A stretch of 64,000 bases of DNA from Methanospirillum hungatei JF-1 (lineage in GTDB: Archaea; Halobacteriota; Methanomicrobia; Methanomicrobiales; Methanospirillaceae): the NCBI RefSeq assembly GCF_000013445.1, contig NC_007796.1, positions 1,152,936-1,216,935 on the forward strand. The letters are read 5' to 3'. Made by a program: the position numbers and the translations under genes. The notes under the pieces were generated by a model. It saw nothing but the letters and a program-made list of their open reading frames with translations, was not told where the DNA came from and searched no databases. Of this stretch, positions 55,705 to 64,000 are shown one piece after another; the first letter of the stretch is position 1; the number at the start of each line of letters is the position of its first letter.

Positions 55705-56888
55705 ATGAAAAAAAAATCAAGGTATTCATCGTTTTCTTAACCCCATCCTGTGTAGCAATCCAGTTATGACCAGCTGTGTGGCTGAATATCTTTCTGCCGG
55801 ACAAGTAATCGATCTTCCGAATTCTCCCCCTGTATCATTTTCAGAGGGAATGTAGACTCTTGTTGAAGATGAGATTGAGAATGCAGGCATTCCAGGGATC
55901 CTTATCGAAGTCGTTACACCAGAATGGACATGGATGAGTGCAGCAGGATATTGTTCTCCCCTATCCAGTGAATCTCTAGACTCAGATATGCGTTTTTTGA
56001 TTGCCAGCGTTACAAAATTGGTTACAAGTATTGTAATTCTCAAACTGGCCGAAGAAGGAAAATTATCTCTTGCTGACCCGATCGAAAGATGGCTGCCAGC
56101 ATACTTGATGGATAGAATCCCAAACGGAAAAGAAATGACCATCCGCCAACTTCTTGATCATACCAGTGGGATCGCTGACTATGATAAAGAATTAATTAAT
56201 CTTGAAGAACTTCATAATCCCGACGTTCCAATACCCTGCCAGGTAAGCATTGAACAAGGTCTCAGTGCCAGCCCACTCTTCAGCCCTGGTACGAATTATA
56301 CCTACTCGAATGTAAATTATATTCTTCTCACGCTCATTATCGATGCTGCTTCAGGGATTCCATACGAGGATTATGTCACACGAAACATCATCATACCCGC
56401 CGGACTCAAACACGTTTATTCAGCATACCAATCATACACCCGGCCCACACATCCGGGCGACAATGCCAAAAGAAAACGGGACGATAAATGATTTTACCGA
56501 CCTCTATATTCTGTTTGACCGGGGAGCAGGTGATATTGTCAGCACAGTGAGTGACATGAACCGTCTTCATAAAGCTCTCCGGCAGGGGGACCTGTTAAGG
56601 AATGAATCTATTGCAGATATGGAAAAACCAACGCCACAATATGGTAAAACCGGATATGGTCTTGGGTATACCACGACCCAGGTTTCTCCACTGGATATTA
56701 CCATTCAGGGACATACCGAGGGATATTCAGGATCATTCTCCTTCTGGTATTATCTGCCTGAAAAGGATACATACCTTATCTCTGACCTGAACTCTATTGG
56801 AACAGACCCGAATGCGATGAAGACGATCCGATCCTCTATCCTGCAATATCTGAAAGGGACCATTCCGGATAAAAATAAAAAGCAGTAA
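55705..56888 (+). pseudogene. Beta-lactamase-family (class C-like) serine hydrolase, broken
   Basis: The coding remnant keeps all catalytic motifs: SxxK as ASVTKL, YxN as YSNVNY and HxG as GHTEGYSG. The frame is broken. The ATG at 55705 is followed by a run of nine A and frame changes. There is an in-frame TAG just before TLVEDEIENAGIPGILIEVV (near 55849), and a shift near 56420 splits LKHVYSAYQ from NGTINDFTDLYILFDRGAGD. The original would have been an exported esterase or peptidase of about 390 residues. With at least three lesions it is inactive. Confidence 0.82.
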
Positions 56889-56929
56889 TTGGAGAGAGTT
56901 CCTACCGGATTTTTTTAAGAAATTAGCCG

Positions 56930-57697
56930 TTACTGTTCATGCATTCTTTTAACTGCGGTGTATGTATCGATGAATGATGTGAGTATCCGGAATCCTCTTT
57001 CCGTAATAATATAATCTCCCCGTTCATGCCTTTGAATGATCATACCGGCTTGCTGTAACTTTCTTACATGGAATAATAAATTTCCACCCCTGAGTCTGGT
57101 CAGGTGAGAAAGTTCTGAGAATGTTTTTGTCTGCTTTGAAACTGCCTGGATTATTTGAAACCGGGTAGGACTCGCAAACGGTTCGATCATCTGTGAAACG
57201 ATCTCTTCATCAGTAATCTGAACCAGTGTAGGTTCGTTTTCTTTTTTATCCAGGATCCCTAAGGATCTCATAAGATCAATCTGTTTATTGAATAATCGAA
57301 AAACTTCGGTAAAACAGATATCACATTTGTCAAATGGTCCTTTCTTTTTCAACTCAACAAGTTGGTTTTCGTAGGATTGGACAATCTCTTCGGTGATTTC
57401 CCCATTTTTGATATGCTGCGAGGTGGTAGTGAGAAAGTCAAGAAAGATCTGAAAACAGGTATCATGCATCTTGCATTCATGAACCATGGCATGAGAAAGA
57501 CAGTCTCCTGCTCGTTCAACCTGATGATGTGCCAGTAATCCGGAGTATTCATTCCTGATATCTGAAATAATGGCGTTTACATGAATCTGATTGGTCCGTT
57601 CCATAAACCGATGAAGATCTTCACGGAGTGAATGAATCTCCTGTTTAATAGAATCAAGAGGAAGATGAGTGTCCGATGGATTTTCCATACCTACCAT
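56930..57697 (-). CDS. Winged-helix regulator with two Cys pairs
   Basis: The 255-residue protein has a helical N-terminal domain and a C-terminal ArsR-like winged helix (about 165-245: IEPFASPTRFQIIQAV, LFHVRKLQQAGMI, YIITERGFRIL). The middle holds two Cys pairs, HECKMHDTCF and KCDICF, that could bind metal, an iron-sulfur cluster or form a redox switch. It is divergent from a two-gene unit of small proteins, the first also rich in Cys. Family is ArsR-like; the signal is unknown. Met4 (57688) is another start. Confidence 0.75.
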   Translation of the reverse strand: MVGMENPSDTHLPLDSIKQEIHSLREDLHRFMERTNQIHVNAIISDIRNEYSGLLAHHQVERAGDCLSHAMVHECKMHDTCFQIFLDFLTTTSQHIKNGEITEEIVQSYENQLVELKKKGPFDKCDICFTEVFRLFNKQIDLMRSLGILDKKENEPTLVQITDEEIVSQMIEPFASPTRFQIIQAVSKQTKTFSELSHLTRLRGGNLLFHVRKLQQAGMIIQRHERGDYIITERGFRILTSFIDTYTAVKRMHEQ

Positions 57698-57818
57698 CCT
57701 GTTAGACTGATGAGGAGATAACTTTTCGAGTTAGGAAAATATACCACCAGCCATATTAGTCATTTTAATAACGCTCAAGTATATTTATTCAACTGATGAT
57801 GTAGTATTGGTGAGACAG

Positions 57819-57977
57819 ATGCCAACATGGAAATGTACCGGTACAGAAGTTACGGCAGAGAAAGCACAGGAATCTCTAGATAACATCAAGTCTGCCTGCT
57901 TCGGATGTCAGATCCATAGCAATGACTGCCCAATTTCTCATGCTGCCCAGGAAATTGCATGCATGATTGAGGAGTGA
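57819..57977 (+). CDS. Small Cys-rich protein (52 residues)
   Basis: The peptide begins MPTWKCTGTEVTAEKA and has cysteines at 6, 27, 30, 37 and 48, including ACFGCQIHSNDC and ACMIEE at the end. I do not recognise the family. Translation is supported by GGTGA 5-6 nt before the ATG and a TATA-like GTATATTTAT about 35 nt upstream. It is followed after 5 nt by the MTH865-family gene, whose Shine-Dalgarno overlaps its stop, so the two form an operon divergent from the Cys-pair regulator. Confidence 0.7.
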   Translation: MPTWKCTGTEVTAEKAQESLDNIKSACFGCQIHSNDCPISHAAQEIACMIEE

Positions 57978-57982
57978 GAAGA

Positions 57983-58225
57983 ATGACAACAGTAAAAGAC
58001 CAGATCCATGCACAGATATCAGGAGCACTTGCAAACGCCTCCTTTCCGATAGATACGCCAGAAGCATTACTTGCAGCGTTTCCCGCAGGAGCGGATACCA
58101 CCTGTCAGGTGGGAGATCTGAAGATGACCGCCGGAGAAGCAGGAAAACTCCTTATTGCCACTGATTTCCCCTTTACCAGTGCAAAACAGGTAGCAGACAT
58201 TATTGTTGAGCGTGCGGGGTTATAG
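57983..58225 (+). CDS. MTH865 family protein
   Basis: The 80-residue protein matches the small MTH865 family: MTTVKDQIHAQISGAL, FPIDTPEALLAAFPAGADTT, CQVGDLKMTAGEAGKLL and the closing VADIIVERAGL. The family has a helical, EF-hand-like fold and no known function. The ATG at 57983 is placed by GGAGTGA just upstream. The operon partner is the Cys-rich 52-residue protein. Confidence 0.85.
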   Translation: MTTVKDQIHAQISGALANASFPIDTPEALLAAFPAGADTTCQVGDLKMTAGEAGKLLIATDFPFTSAKQVADIIVERAGL

Positions 58226-58294
58226 ATCCCGAAATTCCTCCATGTTTATTTATTTTTGTCTAAAATCTACTGGATTTTTACTCACGTTTCATCA

Positions 58295-58321
58295 ACCGCT
58301 TACATCTGATGAAGAAGCGGT
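58295..58321. repeat. Hairpin-forming inverted repeat
   Basis: ACCGCTT and AAGCGGT (7 bp) flank an 13-nt spacer containing CATCTGATG, itself partly self-complementary. It lies between the end of the MTH865 gene and the convergent methyltransferase, so it may be a transcription end signal for either strand. Confidence 0.35.
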
Positions 58322-58433
58322 ATTATTACATCTCACCTTATCTTTGATGATCAATGGAAATCCGCCCTGATAAGAATCGGAAATATTTTTAATTTTATGG
58401 TTCAATCGAGAAAAATAGAAAAAGGGGTGATTT

Positions 58434-59186
58434 TTACAAGGATTTTCTCATAATCAGGTACGTATTCCCAAACTCATCTGAGTATCTGTCAAAGATGTCG
58501 GTTTGCTTTTTCAACCCATCAATTACCATCAGAGCGTCCTTATCGTCTGCATATTCTTCTTCAAGACCTCCAAACCTCTCCCTCAATTGTCCGTAGAAAC
58601 TTTCCTCCCATACTTGTGAAGGGAGCCGGAAGGAACCAACCAGTTCTAACCCGGCATTCCGGACTATCTCAAATCCTTCATCTTCGGTTATCATGGTGGG
58701 ATGGAATTCGGCGAAGAATTCCCGTGGCTCTTCGGAGGGGGTTTTTGTAAACCAGAATATATCCGAGATCATGATATATCCACCCAGTTTCAGGAATTTT
58801 TTCCAGTATCTGACAGCTTGTTCGATACCGATGATGGATGCACATCCTTCTGCCCAAATAATGTCAAAAGACTCCTCTTCAAAGGGAAGATTATCCATAG
58901 ATGCACAGACCGTTTTAATCCGTCCTGAAAACCCTTCGACAATTATTTTTTCTTCCAACGTATCGATATATGGCTGGTGGATATCTACCGCCCGGATCCT
59001 ACAGGACTGACACAGGCGGGCAAGGGCCATCGTCTGTGCACCCTTCCCACACCCGACATCAAGAATCTCACCACCTCCTGGAGGGAGGTCTGTGATAAAT
59101 AAAAATGCCTTTTTGGTGTGCTCATCATCGCCCCCACCCAGTCTGGGGAGAGATTCAAAAACCTTAAATACTGAACTGGTGTCCAT
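58434..59186 (-). CDS. Class I SAM-dependent methyltransferase
   Basis: The 250-residue protein has the SAM-binding motif EILDVGCGKGAQTMAL (about 40-55), acidic post-motif AVDIHQPYI, motif II-like SFDIIWAEGCASIIG and a C-terminal part with a long helical hairpin. The family is Methyltransf_11/25-like small-molecule methyltransferases; the substrate is unknown. The gene is alone and convergent with the MTH865 unit. Confidence 0.85.
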   Translation of the reverse strand: MDTSSVFKVFESLPRLGGGDDEHTKKAFLFITDLPPGGGEILDVGCGKGAQTMALARLCQSCRIRAVDIHQPYIDTLEEKIIVEGFSGRIKTVCASMDNLPFEEESFDIIWAEGCASIIGIEQAVRYWKKFLKLGGYIMISDIFWFTKTPSEEPREFFAEFHPTMITEDEGFEIVRNAGLELVGSFRLPSQVWEESFYGQLRERFGGLEEEYADDKDALMVIDGLKKQTDIFDRYSDEFGNTYLIMRKSL

Positions 59187-59615
59187 ATTTTTTTAAATCT
59201 TAACATTTTAAGTAGTTTCTGTTCCTTTCGGCAGAGGAACGTTTGTTTTCTTTAAAACAGTCTGTATCAGTTATTCTGATCTGAATCGAGACTAGCCGTA
59301 ATATGAGGAGATGGTGGGATCAGAATAATCCATTATGCTACTGGGAATACCATATCGGAAACCAAAACGCTAATTTTCTCCAGTCAAAACCCAGATAGAT
59401 GAGCAAATAAGAACTGGAAGATATCCTGAAAAACAAGATTTTAACCACCATGGAGAAGACCATGCGATATAATGCACGATTACGAAAAGAATACCCCCGC
59501 TCACTCATCCAGCTTGCAGGCACGACGATCCGGGCAGGGGCAGTACATAATTATCGACGGACACGAATTTATTATTTATCCACAGATAAACTGAGCCAGC
59601 GATGTCGTATAAAAA
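59187..59615. other. 429-bp gap with only weak small frames
   Basis: A 40-codon plus-strand frame at 59472-59594 (MHDYEKNTPAHSSSLQ to GHEFIIYPQIN) has protein-like ends but no solid Shine-Dalgarno. Overlapping frames on both strands are no better. I see no RNA gene. The stretch has the look of degraded coding sequence next to the accessory region. Confidence 0.3.
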
Positions 59616-59825
59616 TCACTCCTTCTTCTCTTTATTAGTAATACTCAGAGAGCAGGCAGAGTTTATGACAAAAGAATCAGAGTTTGGACCATCGGCAAGA
59701 AACCCCCCTTCAACGGTTAGTTCCTCATATATCCTTCGATATTCCTTTTCGTATTCGATTCCCGCCTCTTCCTCTTTACCTGGAATAAACCAATATCCTG
59801 AACAAAGTGAAGGAGTAGATACGGA
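59616..59825 (-). pseudogene. 69-codon open extension after the stop of the 59826-60377 gene
   Basis: In the same frame and directly after the TGA of the next gene upstream, 69 codons stay open to a second TGA at 59616-59618. The composition is protein-like (GYWFIPGKEEEAGIEYEKEY, then RRIYEELTVEGGFLADGP). It contains no ATG, GTG or TTG to start on its own. It is either the C-terminal tail of that gene cut off by a nonsense change, or a relic of another gene. There is nothing to support selenocysteine insertion. Confidence 0.45.
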
Positions 59826-60377
59826 TCACCGCAATTCGAGATCTCGTTTAAATGAATCATGTATCCCATCAATTATATCACGGGTCCGATATTCATCATG
59901 AAATTTCCCTTCGATTTTCTTAACCTCTTCGGAAATATCCTTCATCCCAACGACTTTCCCATGCAGTAATTCAAGATCCCACACTGTCCCATATGCTGAT
60001 GGTTTCTGAAATCCCATATGGACATAATGATCCCTCTTAAAATCCGTTCCAATCCGGAGTAAACCGGTATAGGGAATGTGAATCTGAAGACCTGCATATT
60101 CAAATGCATCATATCGTCCAGGGGTCGCTTCAATCCCATGAATCTTTGGATAATGGCCACGACCATCATTCACACACAAGGTATCCAGATAGAGAGCATC
60201 TTCCACAATTTTATAGGCACAATAAAATCCGCGATAGCATGCGGTGTGCATCATTTGGGGAGATAATCCATATGTTTCAGGATTGAAAAGCCCGATTTCG
60301 TCATCGTAGCCTTCAAATCCAATAAGTTCATACGTTTTAGTATTCCAAATGACCGTATCCGGTATTTGTGCTGTCAT
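59826..60377 (-). CDS. Conserved hypothetical protein
   Basis: The 183-residue soluble protein begins MTAQIPDTVIWNTKTYELIG and includes TACYRGFYCAYKIVEDALYL and YVHMGFQKPSAYGTVWDLEL. The pattern recalls a small family of hypothetical proteins in bacteria, but I cannot name it or give a function. No signal peptide or membrane helix is seen. Its stop codon is followed in frame by a long open stretch (59616-59825), so the gene may have been longer. Confidence 0.65.
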   Translation of the reverse strand: MTAQIPDTVIWNTKTYELIGFEGYDDEIGLFNPETYGLSPQMMHTACYRGFYCAYKIVEDALYLDTLCVNDGRGHYPKIHGIEATPGRYDAFEYAGLQIHIPYTGLLRIGTDFKRDHYVHMGFQKPSAYGTVWDLELLHGKVVGMKDISEEVKKIEGKFHDEYRTRDIIDGIHDSFKRDLELR

Positions 60378-60792
60378 AGTACCCGTGATGAATGATTAGG
60401 AGGCAAGGGATAAAAAAATTTGGAGATTGTAAAATATCCATTGCAGGTTCTCCCTAAATTCCTCCAAATAGAGGTTCTTAAATAGATTATTCTAAAGTAG
60501 ACCGAAAAGTCCAGGGAGATGGGTAGAAGCAAACAGAAAAATGATAGGGTACGCGTCGATACGGTACTATCCAGAGAAGGTTCAGGAGACTCTTATGCTT
60601 ATGAAACTTTGCATATACTCATGGATGGGAAAGTGACTGTATTAGACGTACCTTTTCCATAAGAACATTCGTCTATCAGAAAGGAGGAGAGATAGTATTT
60701 TGGTAAGAATATTATACCGAAGATATCGTATTGATCATCTCATCATCTCTCGCACAGGGGATGAAACTACCTCCTGACACCAGGAAGAACTC
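60378..60792. other. 415-bp gap with a possible 47-codon gene
   Basis: A plus-strand frame 60519-60662 reads MGRSKQKNDRVRVDTVLSRE and ends LHILMDGKVTVLDVPFP. It looks protein-like and has GGGAG directly before the ATG, a spacing too short for a normal Shine-Dalgarno. I do not recognise it. The rest holds no clear gene. Confidence 0.3.
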
Positions 60793-60879
60793 ATGATTGA
60801 ACTGGTAGTCAGCCTCTTTAAGCGGAGAATAATTACCGCTGCACAGGCATGCAGATTAACAGGATTTTCTGAAAAATTT
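60793..60879 (+). pseudogene. UPF0175-like antitoxin remnant
   Basis: The frame MIELVVSLFKRRIITAAQAC followed by RLTGFSEKFLL resembles the core of UPF0175 antitoxin-like proteins (helix, then K-I-x-A-x-A-A-x-L-x-G-x-S). There is no normal N terminus: a stop lies seven codons before the ATG. The frame runs on into the convergent brxL gene, where coding for brxL takes precedence. I read it as a relic. Confidence 0.35.
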
Positions 60880-62925
60880 TTACTCATCCAGCATCTTCAG
60901 CAATGCATCCCTTGGTTCTGTATAATACAATACAACCAATCTGGCAGCGAGTTCATCAGACATTTCGTTCATCTGTTTTCTGCAGGAAACCGGGAGAACT
61001 ATTGCTAAAGCCCCTTTTTCTGCTGCAAGTTCAGCCATATCAAGTGCATTGTAAACCGGCTCAAGAGTTCCACCAACACTCATTCCTCCAGCAATAACAT
61101 ATCCTCCTTTTGTGCTTTTATTAAGAGCAGCAGAACAAAGGGCGATTAATATAGGAACAGACAATGAAGATCCTCCACTGACCGGGGTCATTGCCCGGAC
61201 CTGAACTGAGAATTCAACAGAAGTAGGATCATGATCCCCGACAAGAGATTTTGCACGAGTATAGAGAACTTGTTCAGCAGATCTTAAACTTTCCCGAAGT
61301 CCAGCAGCAGCTTTTACATTTATCAGCCGGATAGAAGATCCGGGAGTAACAGTAATCTCGAGTTTATAAAGTCCGTTCCCTTCATTTCCTTCTCCAGGAC
61401 CTAAAGCCCAGACTTGGCCGGGAGGGAGAGGCTCAGGTGAAATTGTATTCTCGCGATGGAGTTCTGGTGTTGATACATATTGCTCAATCCCTTCTATTCC
61501 GAGCCGGTAACTAAACATAGTATTTCGGAATTCTGCGGAACCGATCCGTTTTTGTTGTTCCTTTACTCTTCTTCTACATTCAAGAGCAAGGCGGACAGCC
61601 CATTCAAGATCTTCATCCGAAATATCCGAGTCATGAGCAGGATATAGAAGTTTTAGTAATCCATCAAGGGTTTTTAAGACACCTGTCCGGTCTCTTCCTG
61701 ATAGAGCATCCCCAAATGATACCCGATCCATTATCTTCGGTAAGCGGGAATCATTTCTGAGTTGTCTAAAGCATTCAGACAGGAAATCAGATACAAGACC
61801 GAAATGAGTGGTAAGTTGTGTCGGGTGATATTTCGGGAAATCCCATCCTGGTATGTAACTGTGAATCCGGTCCATGAAAGCAGTATCATCTCTCATCTCC
61901 GGAGGGAGGGGGCCAAAAAGATGACCGATCCGTTGTTGATGTTCAACATCGACATCGAAATTTCCCACCATTACAAGCCCCCCCTCAGCCCGGATATTTT
62001 CTCTTCCACGGCTGAATTGACCGGAGGCCATATAGCCTTTCATGATATTGACCCCCTCTTTCGTGTCAAATTTTATTCCCGCTACTTCATCAAAACAAAC
62101 AAGATCATATTGACAGACAAGTCCTCTCTGGCCCGTTGCATTATTGACGAACATCTTTGCAACGGTTGCTTTTCCTCCACTAACGAGATGTGAATATGGA
62201 CTGATTTCCTGGTAGATGTAACTTTTACCCGTTCCTCTTGGACCTAGTTCAACACAATTGTAGTTCTTTTCTACATAGGGGATCATCCGGAGGAAAATAA
62301 CATCCTGTGCTCTTTTTGAGAGGGTTTCTGGTTCAAGTCCAATACTTCTGATAAGAAATGAACGCCAGTCTTCGGTGCTCATCTGCTTCCGACCTTCAGC
62401 AAGATCGGAAAGGACATTTCTTTTCGAGAGTTGAATCGGTTTTAAGTTTGTGATAGAGAATGGTCGGCCCCCTTTCCCCTCTATTCCGCTTCCATATTCG
62501 ATCTCGACTTCAGCATAAAACCCCCCGGTGAGCATCCGTTCATTATCATAGACCATTTCCGCAGGGATGTATACATCATCAAGGATCAAAGAGGGAAGAC
62601 TAGCTTCAAAAGTATCAGTTTTCGTATCCAGCCGTGCGGTAACGAGATCTATTATTTTGACTGATCCTTTCTCCCTGGCACGGGCTTTAAATAACTCCTG
62701 TTCACCTGCCCGAACTATCCGTTCCTGAAGTTGTCTTTGAACGATCTCAAGTCCTTCTTTGATCTCTTCGTCATCAGTTGTTGCGCAATATCGTCCGATA
62801 AGGAATTCAGCTACATAGGTAGGGACCGGATAACTTCCTCTGAATTGCTGTGCCAGATCTTTCCGGACAACGTATCCATCAAATATCTTGGTTACTTGTT
62901 CGTCCAGGTTATCTAATTCGGCCAT
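60880..62925 (-). CDS. brxL: BREX system Lon-like ATPase BrxL
   Basis: The 681-residue protein is the BrxL of BREX phage-defence systems. It has an N-terminal domain (MAELDNLDEQVTKIFDGYVV), an AAA+ core with Walker A LGPRGTGKSY and Walker B LVCFDEVAG, and a C-terminal Lon-like domain with SGGSSLSVPI and IAGGMSVGGTLEPV. Aligned with Lon, the catalytic Lys position (Lon GGLKEK) is Leu here (YNALDM). This fits the view that BrxL acts as a DNA-binding ATPase and not a protease. It starts 5 nt after pglZ, the usual pglZ-brxL order of type 1 BREX. Confidence 0.93.
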   Translation of the reverse strand: MAELDNLDEQVTKIFDGYVVRKDLAQQFRGSYPVPTYVAEFLIGRYCATTDDEEIKEGLEIVQRQLQERIVRAGEQELFKARAREKGSVKIIDLVTARLDTKTDTFEASLPSLILDDVYIPAEMVYDNERMLTGGFYAEVEIEYGSGIEGKGGRPFSITNLKPIQLSKRNVLSDLAEGRKQMSTEDWRSFLIRSIGLEPETLSKRAQDVIFLRMIPYVEKNYNCVELGPRGTGKSYIYQEISPYSHLVSGGKATVAKMFVNNATGQRGLVCQYDLVCFDEVAGIKFDTKEGVNIMKGYMASGQFSRGRENIRAEGGLVMVGNFDVDVEHQQRIGHLFGPLPPEMRDDTAFMDRIHSYIPGWDFPKYHPTQLTTHFGLVSDFLSECFRQLRNDSRLPKIMDRVSFGDALSGRDRTGVLKTLDGLLKLLYPAHDSDISDEDLEWAVRLALECRRRVKEQQKRIGSAEFRNTMFSYRLGIEGIEQYVSTPELHRENTISPEPLPPGQVWALGPGEGNEGNGLYKLEITVTPGSSIRLINVKAAAGLRESLRSAEQVLYTRAKSLVGDHDPTSVEFSVQVRAMTPVSGGSSLSVPILIALCSAALNKSTKGGYVIAGGMSVGGTLEPVYNALDMAELAAEKGALAIVLPVSCRKQMNEMSDELAARLVVLYYTEPRDALLKMLDE

Positions 62926-62930
62926 TTTAC

Positions 62931-64000
62931 TTACATCCCTCCAATAGTGGTCTCTTCCTGAGTGATGATCTTTCCAGTTTGATCAGTAATCACCAACCAG
63001 GCCTTTTTTCCTTCGTGTGTGTCATCCCAGATTGCGATGGAGATTACGCCATCAATCGGAATTTTTATTTGGTCTAGTGAATTTCCATCCTTATCTTTTA
63101 GGAACGTTGAGGTAGCATCTCCGGGCTGTTCCCGAATATCTATGATATATCCAGGACCAGTTGTGGCGGTAATTTTACAACGCATTCCCTTCCATTTTAT
63201 CTCATCGATGACCACACCAGTCTTAAGACTCCTCCCTTTTATAATAGTAATTTCTGGAATTACCATCTCCTGAGGAGACAAGCCACCATGATCGAAGACC
63301 GTATTCTCCTCAAAGCAGGCACCCTTGGGGGCACATGCAATATTCTTCGATCTGTCCCAGAACCATGGGAGAACCGGATATGATACCTGGGCGTTATCAC
63401 GTAACAGAGCACAACGTCCCTTTTTTATCTCTGTATTTCCCACGGGAAGTTCTGCTTTTTCCATGCCACCCGGGAGATAGATAAAGCCATGGTCAGTGAC
63501 AATATTGATCTTTTCCCATCCAGTTTGGATTAATTCAATAATTCGTGCTTCTATTCTGGACAATTCCCGATCAACAGTATGAGCAAGAGTCAATCCCTTA
63601 TCATGTCCTTCATGATCGATATTGCCAAATTCTGTCCATCCTCCTCCTGTTGGGTCGCCCAATTCATCATTTTTAATGACCTGGTATCCTTGTTCTTTGA
63701 GGAGTGAACGGAGTGATTCGATACGTGCAAAAGCTCCTGAACCTGTCTTTGGAGTGAGTTCATCTCCTGCATATAGTTTGGAAGCGACGGGCATTACCGC
63801 CGGTTTAGCCGTCTCTGTAATGCTTGGGATGACTGATAATTGAGGGGTAAGGGTAGTCTGATATCCAGCAGCAGACAGGAGGGATTGTAACCGATGACCG
63901 AGGTCCATCCGTAGACCATCAATGAAAAAGTAGAGAACTCCAGCTTGTGCAGGGATTTCTTTTTTCTTCTGCTCTGGAGGGGCTTGTATCCAGGTTTTTT
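62931..64000 (-). CDS. pglZ: BREX alkaline-phosphatase-like protein PglZ, 5' end outside the window
   Basis: This is the C-terminal 356 codons of PglZ. It shows the alkaline-phosphatase-superfamily metal motifs VLYFFIDGLRMDLG near the window edge and NIVTDHGFIYLPGG about 150 residues later. The tail (from about residue 230 of the fragment) is a beta-rich domain ending ITQEETTIGGM. PglZ is a core component shared by all BREX types and works with the methyltransferase PglX, which should lie beyond position 64000. The frame is open to the window end. Confidence 0.92.
   Translation of the reverse strand, partial: KTWIQAPPEQKKKEIPAQAGVLYFFIDGLRMDLGHRLQSLLSAAGYQTTLTPQLSVIPSITETAKPAVMPVASKLYAGDELTPKTGSGAFARIESLRSLLKEQGYQVIKNDELGDPTGGGWTEFGNIDHEGHDKGLTLAHTVDRELSRIEARIIELIQTGWEKINIVTDHGFIYLPGGMEKAELPVGNTEIKKGRCALLRDNAQVSYPVLPWFWDRSKNIACAPKGACFEENTVFDHGGLSPQEMVIPEITIIKGRSLKTGVVIDEIKWKGMRCKITATTGPGYIIDIREQPGDATSTFLKDKDGNSLDQIKIPIDGVISIAIWDDTHEGKKAWLVITDQTGKIITQEETTIGGM

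Noticed and set aside
59826-59828. TGA read as selenocysteine
   Set aside because: No selenoprotein motif or downstream RNA element is seen, and nothing in the window suggests a selenocysteine system.
60793-61008. Full 71-codon UPF0175-like gene overlapping brxL
   Set aside because: Only the first 29 codons look like the family; the rest is antisense to the conserved end of brxL, so only a remnant is reported.

Overview
The window looks like chromosome of a methanogenic archaeon of the order Methanomicrobiales, most like Methanospirillum. This is inferred from gene content, not from a database search. The archaeal signs are: the DKFP (6-deoxy-5-ketofructose phosphate) entry into aromatic biosynthesis, two PAN-type proteasomal ATPases, archaeal MBF1, archaeal triosephosphate isomerase and UMP kinase, TATA boxes about 25 bp upstream of starts, and tRNAs without encoded CCA. 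Bacterial-type DNA gyrase, GroES/GroEL, a bacterial-type shikimate kinase and a PurS-PurL fusion show old gene import.

Layout. 0-2 kb: phosphate transporter Pit (cut by the window edge), its DUF47 partner and an exported protein. 2-4 kb: a receiver-GAF-PAS regulator. 3.9-15.2 kb: a long minus-strand operon for aromatic amino acids: two aldolase-like ADTH synthase paralogs, dehydroquinate synthase II, TyrA, PheA, AroA, an AroK-AroE fusion, AroC, then a U32-family RNA hydroxylase-like protein and triosephosphate isomerase. No 3-dehydroquinate dehydratase gene was found. 15-19 kb: MBF1, two PAN paralogs and the small subunit of phosphomevalonate dehydratase. 20-26 kb: a TerC-like protein, gyrB-gyrA and an intact MntA-HepT module. 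26-34 kb: a multi-PAS histidine kinase, an MTA phosphorylase-like gene, tRNA-Ala, tRNA-Pro, nth, pyrH, an AmmeMemoRadiSam enzyme and a Mut7-C protein. 34-36 kb: groES-groEL with a divergent regulator. 36-46 kb: two subtilase-like exported proteins (one lacks every catalytic residue), an AIR-synthase-like protein and purL-purQ. 46-51 kb: exported proteins, including two PEGA-domain paralogs. 51-61 kb: a decayed accessory stretch with a broken nucleotidyltransferase-HEPN pair, a sensor gene split by an IS1634-like element, a beta-lactamase-family pseudogene and small Cys-rich proteins. 61-64 kb: brxL and the 3' part of pglZ, the end of a BREX phage-defence operon.

The most notable observation is a 47-codon open frame (15019-15162, minus) between a TATA box and the first gene of the aromatic operon. 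Its last 16 codons include 12 for Phe, Tyr or Trp. The frame is followed by RNA segments able to form mutually exclusive hairpins, one of which would mask the Shine-Dalgarno of the first structural gene. It has the layout of a leader-peptide attenuator, which I do not know to be described for an archaeal aromatic operon. The window also has two likely CTG start codons (gyrB and the histidine kinase), an operator-like palindrome at groESL, and an IS insertion whose target duplication can be read exactly.
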